Assembly (NCBI GenBank): GCA_963693305.1
Contig: OY855904.1
Coordinates: 30,610,224-30,674,223 of the forward strand
Reading direction: 5' to 3'
Length of the DNA stretch: 64,000 bases
From: Meandrina meandrites
Lineage: Eukaryota > Cnidaria > Anthozoa > Scleractinia > Meandrinidae
The notes beneath the pieces were generated by a model. That model had not been told where the DNA came from, made no database searches, and worked only from the letters and a program-made list of their open reading frames with translations. Of the stretch, positions 1-11,695 are shown one piece after another (position 1 is the first letter of the stretch; each line of letters opens with the position of its first letter). Position numbers and translations under genes: made by a program.

Positions 1-512
1 ACAGACGAGTCAGGTGTCTCACGGTGAAAATAAATGTTTTCAAAGTAACGTTCCACTCCTGTCGGTTCATTTGGCGGCACACACGACTAGACAAGACGCT
101 CATCTGGTCTTGAGGAACTAGAATCGTAGCGCCTAACCAAGAACTACTGTATGTGCAAAATTAAAGAAAAGATTTGTAAGTAACAGGAATCTTATCGGGT
201 TTTTTTCCTCCAAAATACAAACAAATGACAAATCTCTATGAAACACGTCGAACTGAGTAACACAACGTCAAGATGAACATTGAACATGCAAAACCAAAAC
301 TTATTTACGACTAGAACTAACTGTAGTTAACGTCGCTAGTGCGTCTGCAATGTCGACCGCAACCACTACTGTAAGAGTGACTTAGAACTTAGTGTTCTCG
401 ACGGCGTTGGTGTGACCGCAACCAGTAAATGTCACCGACTATGTAAGTTGGATGTACGGAGTTGACAATTTAAGAAGTGTTCTTGACCGGTATTAAACTA
501 AGAGAATTTAAA
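1..512. other. Intergenic, nothing recognised
   Basis: No coding exon, RNA gene or repeat structure could be supported here. Short ORFs end quickly and have no recognisable protein character. Confidence 0.4.
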
Positions 513-765
513 GGGCCCGGCAATACGAGCAACATTTTTTTCAACTTGTCTTCCAACATTGTTGCATTGCAAGTTGAGCGAGTTGTTGCCCGTAGTACTA
601 CCGCGTGCTCAACTTGTCTCGTAACCAAATTTCAGTGTTGCAAGTTGAAAAAAGTTGCAAAAGGTAGAACTCGGTTCTACTTTGTGCAACATGTTGCTGC
701 AACTTACAACACAGAGATTTGTTGCGAGACAAGTTGAACAAAAATGTTGCCGGTATTACCGCGCC
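513..765. mobile_element. Small inverted-repeat element (MITE-like)
   Basis: The ends are inverted copies: a G/C-rich start, then GCAACATTTTT and TTCAACTTGTC on the left, mirrored on the right before the GCGCC end. The interior is rich in the words GCAAC and CAACTTG. The short ORFs on both strands are by-products of the inverted symmetry. It has no transposase, so it would be a non-autonomous DNA element. No clear target duplication was found. Confidence 0.6.
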
Positions 766-1338
766 TTTTAAGGTAAAGCTGAACATTATCCCAAGTTCAT
801 TGAACAGAATGTAAAAACACACTGTCACATTAGTTTTGGATTTACAAACCTTGTAAAATGTAGTAATAACTAGAGTAATCATAGTTTGCCTCTATTAACT
901 ATGGATTAATTTAAAAATTATGTAGTACTCTGGATATATGCGTGTAACAAAGTTAAATCTCGTAGTTACTATCTGGTTAAATCAAGTAGTGTTTTTAGCA
1001 GAATATAATACTTGTTTGGAAATTAAAATTGCACTGTATAATGTTGATACTTTAGAGACATATTTTAAATTCGATGTATTTTGATAGAATTAAAGATACA
1101 AGTTGATGCCACATTAGTTTTCTGTTTAGAAATCGTTTGGGTTGGTCACGCAATTCAATTCTTCTCCCTCCTCAAGTTATTCTTAAAAGGATTGCTAGTG
1201 CAAAACCTTCTTGTAACTTCAAAGAGCAACGCGCGCCGAGAGCGAGCTGTCCAAAGTATTGAAGGTTTTGATTTATAAAACTCAGCGAAAAATTGAGCGA
1301 GAGCTCCGAAAGTCGTCTATCGATTGTTAGCATAACAC

Positions 1339-1525
1339 AGCAGCTGAATGTTGGCAAAACGCGCAATCTGATTGGCTACACAGGTGCTGACTATCGATCG
1401 ATAGACTACGCCTCGCCAACTATGAGCCGAAAGAAACCTCGACCTTTCCGTCTAACTTGTAAATAGCTGGCACCTGTGTAGCCAGTCAGTATATCAGATT
1501 GTGCGTTTTGCCAATGGCCGGCAGC
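1339..1525. repeat. Inverted repeat related to the 11.9 kb satellite
   Basis: Arms at about 1339-1395 and 1470-1525 are inverted copies containing TTGGCAAAACGC, CAATCTGATTGGCTACACAG and CAGGTGC. The words AATCTGATTGGCTA and TAGCATAACACAG recur in the tandem array at 11.88-12.14 kb, so both belong to one dispersed family. Confidence 0.55.
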
Positions 1526-1529
1526 TGTT

Positions 1530-2309
1530 ATAGAAAATCTTGGTGATTTGCGGCTCTAAAATACATGAAATTGAAGGTTTTGGACTGCAATCCTTTATGA
1601 GTGCCTACTCAAACAATTAGAATACTCGCCCTCGTTTCCAGATCGCGAAAGATAAGAAAGACAAGGAACTCCCTAATTTGCCCTTCGCTTTCCCTTTTCG
1701 TCAGCGGCGCAGGCCAGAAAACACGACACACGCGAAGGCACGGTGTCTTTGTTTGCGCTTGCAAGCGCTCTCATTGGTGGGGATTTTCTTCTTCTCAGAA
1801 TATAGCTAGAATGTTTACTCAACAGCTAAACAGGAAAGAATTCACTTTATATTTGTCGCCAATACATCGCTTTAACCGAACTTTAAAGCATTGCAGTCCT
1901 CAGCTATTTCTATAATGAATCTCAATATTTTGGTCATCTTTCCGATATTTGAAGAACATGTTTTCACGTTTGCCTTTAGTACAACGTGTTAACATTGTGG
2001 TTACGAGCGTTCTTCTGATTGGATAGTAGCCCCCACTGTGTAAATAATTCACATCGAATTGAAAATAATACCGTTTCGTTTCTGAGGAAACGATACAGAA
2101 AACGCTTTCCTTGGAAATTTTACAATTGCCCTACCATCCCCTCCCTGTTTTTTCGACACCAAAGCGAGGCTCACCATGGTGCCTATTCACCAGTTAATGG
2201 CATCCACAAGACTTGCAGTTTTCTATGTACGTAATTTTTATTTTATACATCGCCGAAGAAACGATCATTTTTAGAGGATTTTGAGCATTGCAAAGATTCT
2301 TTACTCAGC
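1530..2309 (+). promoter_or_regulatory. Upstream region and probable 5 prime UTR of PRRC1
   Basis: Non-coding sequence immediately before the PRRC1 start codon. There is an inverted CCAAT-type word (GATTGG) near 2016, but no clear TATA box and no visible upstream splice site. The region is assigned by position only; the transcription start cannot be placed. Confidence 0.3.
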
Positions 2310-2726
2310 ATGGATATTGTAAAAGAAGTTGAAAGCGCTTTGGAAGAAGAGGGCTACGTGAAAATCGACTCTACTTCGCCAAGTTCAATGTCCACCGTTT
2401 CGTCTCCAGTTTCTTCTACCGACAAAACATCAAGTTTATCAACCCTGACTTCAGTTCATTCGCAGCCTGTAGGTCGAATAACAAGCCCTGTTCAGCAGAC
2501 AATAAGGCCGGACGCTACTTCTTCCGATCTTTCAGAAAGTGCGTCGGGAAATAAAAGTTCTGGAAATGTTTCGTTGAGTTCCTCATCAACGTGGCAGAGA
2601 CAAGATTCTGGTCCAGACCGCGAGGATGATCAAAGTGGTGGAGTTTGGGGCTGGATGTCCAGTGCAGTGACGGCCGGCTTACAAACAACGCAAAACATTG
2701 GTAGAAATATCGTCGAGAAAACAAAG
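2310..2726 (+). CDS. PRRC1: PRRC1 exon 1
   Basis: 139 codons from ATG to AAG, followed by donor GTAAAT; phase 0. Encodes the Ser/Thr-rich N-terminus and the GVWGWMSS motif. Confidence 0.85.
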
Positions 2727-5700
2727 GTAAATAGATTGGACATAAACTTATGGTTAATCTAATCTTCCGCTCTTCGAGCAATAAATTTGAAATTCATAAT
2801 GATTTATTTGTAAAATTAATAAGCTTATTGCTGGCCAGTGACTTAAAAATAACTGTCTTAAGTTTTATAACAGATTCAACACAGAGGTTATTCACAGAAA
2901 CCATATTTATCTCAGATCTTGAGTGATCAAAATGTATTTTCTCCTACCTCTTACATTATATCAAGTCACATGATCGAGGTGATGAAAGCAATAAACAAAT
3001 TAGAATAATTTGATATTTTCATACCTGACAGTCCAGGAGTCCCCTGGATAAGTACCGAATCTGTCAAAATCTCCCAGTTACAAAGGAAAATGCAAAATGT
3101 ATGTAGCTCCACACTTATTTTGAATCAGTGGAGCTTTTTTGGGTTCAGATTTGTTGGTACTGTTTATAAATGACTGATTCTTTGTTTGTTTGTCTTTGGT
3201 TGCAATTTTTTTTCTCCTTCTCAGACTTCTGTTGAAAGTGTGATCACTACACTTGACCCAGAAATGGAGGATTATATGTGTAAGACATTTTAGTTCTTTT
3301 CTTTTTAATTTGTTGTTCTAAAAAATATCCATGTGCAAAAATATTTCAAAAAAATGTTTGTTTTTTTTTTTTTTTACCAACCCCTATGGAAATTCCATTG
3401 TACAGGCTGTAGGGCCATATCCTTTAAAACTTTTTAAACCACCCTCCCTCTCATAATTTTTAATGAACTTCCTTAGGGTGAGTATGGACGTTTCCTAAGA
3501 CTGTGTGGTTGTAAAAATGTCTGTGTTTACATGTGAAAAGTGGCTGGAAATAGAGAATTAACTTGAAGGTTAAAAACAGATGCCAAAGCAGATGTGAGCA
3601 GGCTGGGTAAACCCAGGAGTAACAGGAGGCTTGTTCTACAACACAAAATCCTTCTTATTTCAAATAGACAAAAAAAAAAAATAGGTATCCCCTTTAGAGA
3701 TAAAAGCCTGAAAATTTCATGATTGCTCACTGCGATTTACTCTTTCTATTCCAAATAAAATATTTCCAATGTGGGTTGCTTAAATTAATGATGTTTTGCA
3801 AGAAGTAGATCATTGCCTAACTAATACAAAACACCTATTCAACTGCTTTTACAATTTAGTTAGTGGATATGAAAATAATCATGTTACTACGATTATCAGT
3901 TGAGTAAGGCTTAAAGGAAGTTTGGGGACAAAGTTTTGACGTTAAAACTACGTTGTTACCATGGGCAACTGGCTTGGTTTCCAATCTGTGACTTGTCGAA
4001 CTCAGCCGTTCCATGATTTGGCAGGCTTTTTTGGCATGTGACGGATAAGTTAACAATGGATACTAAGCCGGTTATTTGTAGCCTGCGAACACAGACATAT
4101 TTCCGGCTGTCGCTAGTCTCTGGAGACAAGCGACAGCCAGAAATACGTCTGCGTTCGCAGGCTATTTATTTGTGGCAATGACATAGTTTTAAAGTCAAAA
4201 CCTTGTCGCCAAACTTGCCCTGTGCCTTACTCAACTGAAAATGGTAGTATTGATGTATGTCCGGTAATATTGGTATGTAGTAAAATTTTGCAATTTTTTG
4301 GAGATTCCAAATCAATGTGCATGACTACATTGGATGGCCTGGGCCTAATCAATCATGGATTCTTATTTTAACAGATGGAAGGGAACAGTCTATAAGCTTA
4401 GCCGTGACAACCATTGACGCAGAAGCCATTGAAGCAATAAAAGATGGTTTCCTCCGAGTGTTCGAACATGTTGTGGTACAACCACATTCCTCTGCATCAG
4501 GGATTGCCCCCTTACCCGTGGGGTTCTCGGCAGGTGTGAAAGGTGCACAGCACAGAATAGCAAACCTAGTGCGAGGAAAAAAGGTGCAAGAGGGACAGGT
4601 GATCATTGGAGTGGAGGAAATGCTGTCAGAGCTGCTGCCTGGCAAGTAAGTAAAGGTTATTTAGTCATTGGATGGGAAGTTCTTGATGGCTTGTTAATAT
4701 CTGATAGAATGTAACTCTTGCATGGCATATATATTTAACACTATTTTCCCTGGATGGGATGCTAGGCCAGCCTAATTACCTTACAGGGACCGCAGAGGGG
4801 GAGGGCCTACCACTTTTTTGCTTGGTTTGATTTTTAAGGACTCCAGATGACATGAGTAATGTATGAATTTTACTCCTTGAAAGTAACAAAACAAGGGTAT
4901 TCTTGCGTAATTGCACTTCACGAAGTGCTACTAGATTCAGCTAGCCCTTCCACTTTGAAATGGTCTCTGTGGTCCCTGTCTTAGAATAATGTAGAACAAT
5001 GCTCCTGGACCATTAAGCCCCTGTACTATCTACAGTAGTTGCCTTTGTAGCTGTTATTTGAATGGGTCATCACCAGGCGTTTAGCCAGGATTTTGAAAAT
5101 GGGAGTCCACATTCTTAGTGGGCCGAAGGCCCACTTAACATGGCGCCGCAGGCATCATGTTTCTAGGGGGGTCTGGGGGCATGCCCCCAAGAAAATTTTG
5201 AAAAATTAAAGCATCTTAGACGTGATTTCCGTGATTCTGAGCAGCTGTAAACGTCTTTCAATTAAGCTATTAAACCGCTGTTTTCCTTGATAATTTTACA
5301 AAACTATCCTTTCCTCAACTTACCTTGTTTAACATTGAATTATATTTGGGACAGAAACTCCAGTTGTTAAGAACAGTGATTGAAATTGAAGTTGTCAAGC
5401 CACGAACTTACACGAAAGAACAGATATCCGTGGCTTTGTTGGTTGAACTGCATTCCAGTAGGGAGTCAATATTATTGAACAGCGGCTTTGCTTGTGAAAT
5501 CGCTTTGCTCAACTTTGATTCATGTGAACGAACAAAACAGTAAGGAAACTCGCTAAAAAAGTGTAAATAGAGAAGAAAAACATGCCAGCAAGACTAAAAC
5601 AACTCGAGAACAAAAAGGAATGTAAGTTTTTTTTTTAATTTATACACACTGTTTTGTTACATTAAGCACAGAAGTTCGTAACTTGCTGCCCAAAACAGGC

Positions 5701-8700
5701 CGTCGAAAATCACCTATTTCTTAAAAGTGGCCGTCCTTTGGACGGCTGGACGGCTGCCTGGCTAAAAGCCTGGTCATCACACAAGGCTTCTCCAAACTAA
5801 CAGCTGCTTAACTAAATCCAAACCACGTTCCTTTCTTTTTGTTTTGACCCTAGTAGCTTTGACACCTGTTGGCAAAGAAGTGACAGTTCCTGTTTGTCGA
5901 AATGTTGTATTATCAAATCTGGAACATATATTCCTGTTTTACTTTACAATTTTTTGTTGTTGTTTTATCAGGGCATCTGATAGGATGCGGAAAAAAATAA
6001 CAAATTATGCGGACATTTTCAGGAACATTATGCGGAAGAAAGTGTTGATTATGCGGAAAACACGTTGGATTATGTGGAAAATTTTCGGCTCGCTTCGCTC
6101 GCCAAAAATCACATCTTTTCATACAGCCAAAATCGAGCTGCCCCCGAAGGCGAGAGTCTGCTCACAGGCTCATTTTAAACAAAAAATATATATATTGGTA
6201 TTTGGGCTTTTCCAGTTATTTTCATTTGTATTTGGTACGTTATGAAATTATCTTATCAATTATGTGATGTTCAATGAAAATAACACAACCGTTATTTTGT
6301 TGGCTGAAGTTGATTTTCTTCTTATGCATAAACAATACAATTCAAGGTGCTACGTGATCTGCTACAACATTGCACGTTGAACAAAATAACAATCCATTAT
6401 CTACATAGAAAACTCCAGGATACTGGTTCACTCAGTCCTTTGCAGCTGCTATTAGACTTCCAACAAAGCCCTTCGTCTTCATTATGGCACGTCGCTCACG
6501 GGCCACTTTGCGGCCTCAAGCTCGCTTCACTTAATTCATCGCTCATCTAGCCCGTGAGGTCAACTTGTGGCAAGTGTACAGCGAACAGGGGATCCTTCTT
6601 CTTGGTCTCTTTGATGACAAATTTATCCATATACTATAGGTAACCACAGAAGAATTTTCGATAGACCGAAAGAGCGAAAGAAGGCAGGCCCATCACGAAA
6701 AGACGTGTGGAATGCCTGGAGGTTAAAAATTGCTCACGATCGAAGCGCCGAGTTTTCGTCGCTATTTTAGGAGAAAAACTGTGTCAAAATAATCAATTTT
6801 TTCGAAATTTATGTTTGTGAGGATGGTAATTAATATGAAACAGATTTCTCTGTTTTATGCGGAAAATGTTCTCAAGATGCGGAAGATGCGGAAGTAAGCG
6901 AATTATGCGGATCCACACCACCGCATCCTGTCAGATGCCCTGTTTTATATTGATGTGTGGTGTGCATCAAATTCAAAATGCAGTGTACATACTAGCATCC
7001 CTTTGACATCCGTTGTACAAGTTTAATTAATTTGTTAACTTTAAATTATGTACACTTACAAGACAGTGCTTATTTAATAATAATTATTCATTCCAAATAT
7101 AATTTATTTAACTTTTAAATTATGTATTTACAAGCACTTCTGTCAATAATAATATTGCTCATTACAATTTGCTGTCTAGATCATGCAATTGCTTTAGTTA
7201 TGCCTAATACTGTATGTAATTTACTCTTCAGATGGTTTGGTTTGACATGTCTTGCACTAAATGATCCAACATCAAAGTTAGAGCTTGAAACATTCTCTCA
7301 ATCAATTCACATCCCTAAAGTTTACATCACCAAAGCAGAAGAAAGCACGCCGTCCAATTATAACTTGAGGTGGTCGGGATTGTCATTTACTCTTGGAGAG
7401 GTCATTATAGGATCTGGACAGGCACATGCTGATTGGCATTCGAAAATTTCAGGTAACTGCAAGTAACTTAGATTGCATAATCTTGTCAAGAGATTCCTAA
7501 CTTCGAATCCTATCATGAATACATGTAGATGAAGTCTGCCCTCAAGCACAGGATCATAGCTAGCATAAGACAAGCCAAGGCACTTGCCTTGCCTAGATTT
7601 AAACCAAAAATTATAAACAAAATGCATTTACATGTAGTTGGGAAATAATCCCCAGTTGAATGAGATTGATTTTTCTGAAGAAATACCTTATGAAAAATGC
7701 TGAAAATAATTTAGCATTTTAGAGCTTCTAGATTTCAAATTTTTCTGGGGGCATGCTCCTATACCCTAGGCCACTAGTGGCTCATGCCTTTGGGGATTGC
7801 AGATCTTGCCTCACCTATGCCAAAATTGTGGCCACAGCCCTGCTCAAAGCATTTATGGCCAGTATTCGCCAAGTGGGAAAAAATCATTGGATGATGCATG
7901 CCATAGAAAATACAGCCAATCAGAATGCAGGAAAATTGTTATATATTTGATGGTATTAAACCCAACCTTCCCATCGTGTGCTGTGATTTATTCGCAACGA
8001 AATTTAGTGAGTGTGTTTTCTATGACATGGTATGCGCCAGGGATATAGTCGAGTGCAAGGCGAGTGTGTATACCGTGATAATACAAGTGACTCGTGGGAT
8101 ATTCCATTGGTATACCACTCAAAAGCGTTGCATAACTAGTATTATACATGTACTATATCCCTGGAGTATCTCATACAATAATTATGTGCAAATATTCAAA
8201 ATCAAGAAACAACCCTATCTGTAAAATCCCAGGCTCTGGTTGTTTAAAGTGCATATGTGACTGTGAACGGGAAAACATACCTTAACACTTATCCGTTAAA
8301 CGGGTAAAAACTAACGGATAGCTAACGGATAGTTAACGGCCATCAAAGCGTTCTAACAGTTTGCGCTAATGCTCTAACGGCTAACTAGTTGTGCGTAACG
8401 GATCATGAAACCGTTCTAATGCTTTGCCCTAATGTTCTAACGGCTAGCTGGTTATGCCTAACAGATGATGAAAATGTCTAACACATACAACTGTACATGC
8501 ATATTATTTTTGGCATGTACTAAAACCCGAAACAACGAAACGAAACGACCGAAACAAAACGAGCGAAACCGCCGAAACAACCGAAACGGCCGAAACGAGC
8601 GAAACGAAACAAAAACGCCAAAACAAGGAAAACCATTACTTTTATTGAGAGCTAATCGTAAACAGGCTAACCTGGGCGTTTTTCAGGCTAACCGGAGCGA

Positions 8701-9294
8701 TATTCAGGCTAACCGGAGTGCTATTTAGGCTAACCTGAGTGCAAGGTACACTCCGGTTAGCCTGAATGGCACTCTGGTTAGCTTGAATATCACTCAGGTT
8801 AGCCTGTTTACGGTTAGCTCTCAATAATGGTAATGGGTTTTGGTTGTTTCGGTGATTTTGTTTCGATTTGCTCGTTTCGGTTGTTTCGGCGGTTTCGTTT
8901 CGGCGGTTTCGCTCATTTCGTTTCGGTGGATTCGTTTTGTTGTTTCGGGTTTTAGTACATGCCATTATTTTCCTATATTCATGTATTCAAAGTGAATAAA
9001 GACCTGCAAGGTAATAAAGTGGGATAATAATTCATGATCTTTCCTTTGCTCACTTTTATGAAATTGATTTTATTCCAGCACACAGATGTACTTTATGGGA
9101 ACTCAGATATTGTTTTTTTTTTTTTTTCAAGAAAGCCTGTCTCTGTTGTTAACTTGTTGTTTATCTTCTTGTTTGTTCAAGGTTCTTCTAAAAGACAGAT
9201 TCTTACTCTAGCAGCAAGGACATTAGCAGGGCAATTTAGAGACAGGTTAAAAGCAAGCGCTGATTCCCTGTTGGAAAATGCATTGGTTATGTAA
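2310..9294 (+). CDS. PRRC1: PRRC1-like protein, five coding exons, 358 aa
   Basis: Exons 2310-2726, 3225-3279, 4375-4645, 7232-7452 and 9182-9294 have GT-AG introns, and all phases close exactly (1077 nt including the stop). Residues 1-109 are Ser/Thr-rich and probably disordered. Residues 110-139 carry GVWGWMSSAV and an amphipathic stretch ending VEKTK. The rest is the conserved PRRC1 C-terminal domain, related to non-canonical purine NTP phosphatases, with TTLDPEM, PLPVGFSAGVKGAQ, ELLPGKW, NYNLRWSG and GEV. Human PRRC1 is 445 aa with a proline-rich N-terminus; this copy is shorter and lacks that proline-rich part. Known family role: a cytosolic protein linked to ER exit sites and Golgi, reported to influence COPII transport. 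Enzyme activity is unproven. Family assignment is confident; the start is the first ATG in the exon and no other fits better. Confidence 0.9.
3225..3279 (+). CDS. PRRC1: PRRC1 exon 2
   Basis: Acceptor CTTCTCAG, donor GTAAGA, 55 nt. Encodes TSVESVITTLDPEMEDYM, matching the family signature of TTLDPxM after a KN/KTSV stretch. Too small to appear as a stand-alone ORF. Leaves phase 1. Confidence 0.85.
3883..4252. mobile_element. Inverted-repeat element in PRRC1 intron 2, split by a nested hairpin
   Basis: Inverted arms at about 3895-3962 and 4180-4252 share CAGTTGAGTAAGGC, AAGTTTGG.GACAA and GTTTTGAC.TTAAAACTA. The centre of the element is occupied by the hairpin at 4079-4164, which suggests a later insertion. 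Confidence 0.6.
4079..4164. repeat. Near-perfect hairpin repeat starting TAGCCTGCGAAC
   Basis: About 36-bp inverted arms run from TAGCCTGCGAAC to GTTCGCAGGCTA with GGCTGTCGCT inside. It sits in the middle of a larger inverted-repeat element. The TAGCC ends resemble those of the 36.56 kb Mutator-like element. Confidence 0.65.
4375..4645 (+). CDS. PRRC1: PRRC1 exon 3
   Basis: Acceptor TTTTAACAG, donor GTAAGT, 271 nt. Encodes the core of the C-terminal domain, including PLPVGFSAGVKGAQ and the EMLSELLPG end. Enters phase 1 and leaves phase 2. Confidence 0.88.
5074..5772. mobile_element. hAT-like non-autonomous element with 8-bp target duplication
   Basis: A 17-bp terminal inverted repeat (CAGGCGTTTAGCCAGGA, mirrored by CTGGCTAAAAGCCTG) is flanked by perfect 8-bp direct copies GTCATCAC at 5066-5073 and 5773-5780. 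An 8-bp target duplication with CAG..CTG ends is the hAT signature. The 699-bp element shows no transposase. Interior hairpins GTGGGCC..GGCCCAC and GGGGGCATGCCCCC are visible. It lies in PRRC1 intron 3. Confidence 0.8.
5969..6942. mobile_element. CAGGG-ended inverted-repeat element in PRRC1 intron 3
   Basis: A 22-bp terminal inverted repeat starts CAGGGCATCTGATAGGATGC and is mirrored at 6922-6942. TTTTAT (5963-5968 and 6943-6948) is a possible 6-bp target duplication. The word ATTATGCGGA recurs several times near both ends. No transposase is visible. The CAGGG terminus suggests hAT-like ancestry, but a 6-bp duplication is not typical, so the superfamily is open. Confidence 0.65.
7232..7452 (+). 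CDS. PRRC1: PRRC1 exon 4
   Basis: Acceptor CTCTTCAG, donor GTAACT, 221 nt. The join rebuilds the codons for GKWFG. Encodes ELETFSQ, NYNLRWSGL and LGEV, all strongly conserved in PRRC1. Leaves phase 1. Confidence 0.88.
8285..8475 (+). repeat. TAACGG-rich short tandem repeat
   Basis: Two diverged units of about 63 bp (from about 8350) share GTTCTAA, GC.CTAATG.TCTAACGGCTA and TAAC.GAT.ATGAAA. Before them TAACGG recurs on a shorter period. Located in PRRC1 intron 4. Confidence 0.5.
8511..8964. mobile_element. 454-bp foldback element with 7-bp target duplication
   Basis: Almost the whole element is one imperfect palindrome. Its ends are TGGCATGTACTAAAACC and the exact inverted copy. Each arm has a CGAAA-rich block (read as TTTCG on the other arm) and then several copies of AGGCTAACC-type words around a centre near 8745. 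TTATTTT at 8504-8510 and 8965-8971 is an exact 7-bp target duplication. The similar short ORFs on both strands come from this symmetry and are not genes. Confidence 0.8.
9182..9294 (+). CDS. PRRC1: PRRC1 exon 5 (last)
   Basis: Acceptor TTCAAG after a T-rich tract, 113 nt to TAA. Encodes SSKRQILTLAARTLAGQFRD and a short tail, equivalent to the human SRRQMIYSAAKAIAG end. An AATAAA at 9615 could be a polyadenylation signal. Confidence 0.85.
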
Positions 9295-10190
9295 CAAATA
9301 ATTATTCAAATCACAAATATTATTATAATTATGTAGATGTACGTGCTGGGTGCAAAACGTTAAATATTGCAAAAATATGCAAAATGCACCATGAAGCACT
9401 GGTACTATTAGCTGGAAAGAAGGGAATTGACTCTAATGTAATTTTAAGTACTGGAAAATATCCAGGCTTTCTTTCCAATTCTGAGCATTAGCCCCAGAAT
9501 TGAGAAAAGAAATAATTGGGGAGTCCATTGCTCTACTGATAGAGGTACAATGCAAGGTGGGAGCAGGTCTTGGGTAATTAGGGTGGTAATCTGCGGCAAG
9601 GTATACATGTACTAAATAAATGGTTAAATTGAAAAAATGGAATGTTGCGCCACTGAGGTGGAAGAATTTTTCTCTCTCCCGCGGTCCCTGATTGTTGTTC
9701 AAAGGCTGATGCTCAGAAGGAAATCCTGGATTATTTTTGAGCAGTTATTTCTTTCATGCAAATAGTTCGGACTGCTCTAGCCTGCAAGCAGGCTCTCTGC
9801 ACACAAAAATGGAGACTAGGACTGCACATGCATCGTGCTTTCTTAAAACTATTTTATCCATTCGTTCATTCAAAAAGTTACCTTGTTTGTGAAACGTACT
9901 CTAACCGATTGATGAAGGAGAAAGATACACGTACTTGGTTCTGAGCCAATCAAACCTAGTAGGTGGTATTTCTCATGCGACTAGCCCTGCATTTGCCATA
10001 CGTTTTTACAAATAAATAACTTCAGTCAGAGATTGAGGTCTAATCGGTTTATTATGTTAGTAGCAGTTGTCATGTATAGGACAACAGGTACATATATTGT
10101 AGCTTGATTGGTTAACTTTGCTGTTCAGTGCCTGTTGGAAAGCACATGAGTATACACTCATTGTTGTCATAAATTTATATAATATCACCA
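9295..10190. other. PRRC1 3 prime flank, no gene seen
   Basis: AT-rich, with AATAAA words at 9615 and 10011 that could serve PRRC1 polyadenylation. A short palindrome AGCCTGCAAGCAGGCT occurs near 9779. Nothing else is supported. Confidence 0.4.
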
Positions 10191-10199
10191 TGAAAGCTT

Positions 10200-10804
10200 T
10201 ATTAAGCCCCTGGGGGGGGGGGGGGGGGTATTTCTTTGTAGGCTTTCTGGAGGGGTGCTTATTAGGGATAGTAGGGTGAGGGGAGGAGTGTGGGGTTATT
10301 TAAAAATTATAGTATGCAAGTTAGGGCACATAATTATAAAGGAAACAAAGTGGACTTTTTAGTAGTATCTAATAGTGTAGTTGCTATTTCGTGGGTTAGT
10401 AAAATCATTCTTACTAAAATATTTTCACAAAATAGTAACAACAATTTAATAGTAAATGTTATGGATGAAAACCTTTAAAATTGTTAAGTTTTCTTGCTTC
10501 CTTGTTCATAAATTTACTTGACTGTGTGGTTCCAGAAAATCCATACTCTTCCCACAGAAGGGATTGGAAAATTCTGGGGAGGAGGGGGTCTCAAAGACCC
10601 AAAATCCTAAAGCAATATATGAAGCTCAATTGAAATTTCTGGAGGGGTGGGGCTCATAGGGCAAATCCCTTCCATGGGGGGTTTGGATATTTTCTGGAAC
10701 CACACATTTGCCAATTAGGGAAGGGGGAAGGGCTTATTTAAAAAATGAACTTTTAGATGGGGGCGGGGGGGGGGGGGGGGGCTCTTTAGAAAGGGGGCTT
10801 AATA
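10200..10804. mobile_element. Inverted-repeat element with ATTAAGCCCC ends and G-runs
   Basis: The ends are TATTAAGCCCC and GGGGCTTAATA. Long poly-G tracts lie just inside each end (10212-10228 and 10765-10781, 17 G each). A second inverted-repeat element at 10523-10706 is nested inside. Confidence 0.55.
10523..10706. mobile_element. Nested MITE with TGTGTGGTTCCAGAAAAT ends
   Basis: The terminal inverted repeat TGTGTGGTTCCAGAAAAT is mirrored by ATTTTCTGGAACCACACA, apart from a small indel. The interior has paired GGAAGGGAT-type words. No target duplication was found. Confidence 0.65.
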
Positions 10805-11690
10805 GAGATTTTATGGTAGTTAAGTGAATGGGTGATATGTATTTGTGAGTATGTGTATTTCATTTTCTTTGTCCTCCTTATATTCTCTTGATGTTGAGTG
10901 TTAATCAAAAATCCAAACAGATACATGCACATGTAACTTTTGATTTTACTCCTGATTGGTTGAAACAGTGGTGTGAGTTTTTTAATCCAATCACTAAGTG
11001 TGGTAATGCAAAACCAAAGCAAATGTGAATTACTTTGAATTCAACAAAACAAATTGCTCTATCAGGTAAACTTTATGCTGAAGGGGTGAAACTATGGGTA
11101 GTATTGTTAGTAAAGTTGTGTAACTGTACTTAGCTAGATTTGGCTGGATTCCACTTGTAAACTTTACTCTTTTATTCAAGTAATTTATTTAATTAAATGC
11201 AATCAGGGTCCTGAAAGGTTTGGGCTTTTGACTTTTTCGCTAAATAACAACAGGGGACAGGAACTGACTTGTCTTGCCTCCTCCTATGACAGCCCCTATG
11301 TTTTTGGGCCCTGTGTAACCTAGGCAGGCAACTTTATTTAATATTAATAGTAAGAATATTATCATAAATTATAATAAAAATGTGTATAAATCCAAAGTTC
11401 ATTGTAACTGAAGTTGTAAGATACATCTAAGGTCATTTAATGTAGGCAGATGTAATAATTATAATTCCCAACCGGTTACATGGCATTTCACTTTACAAGC
11501 TTACTGTAACACTCTCTGTTACTTACATAATTTCTTCTCACCAGCATTCCTTAGAGAGTGAACAAAAAATGCCATGTTCAGTAAAAGAAAGGTTACATTC
11601 CTATTAAAGCATAAAGATTGAGATGAACTGTGTGTCAATTGTTTAGGTTGTATTTTGTGGTTGGTTAAATTATCAATAAGATTGCGAGCC
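10805..11690. other. Gene-free stretch
   Basis: AT-rich sequence; no exon or repeat could be supported. Confidence 0.35.
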
Positions 11691-11695
11691 GGGGT

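Noticed and set aside
477..882. Overlapping small ORFs on both strands as genes
   Set aside because: They lie across a short inverted-repeat element and mirror each other.
8465..8965. Arg/Asn-rich ORFs on both strands as paired genes
   Set aside because: Both come from the two arms of one palindrome; the peptides are the same sequence read twice.
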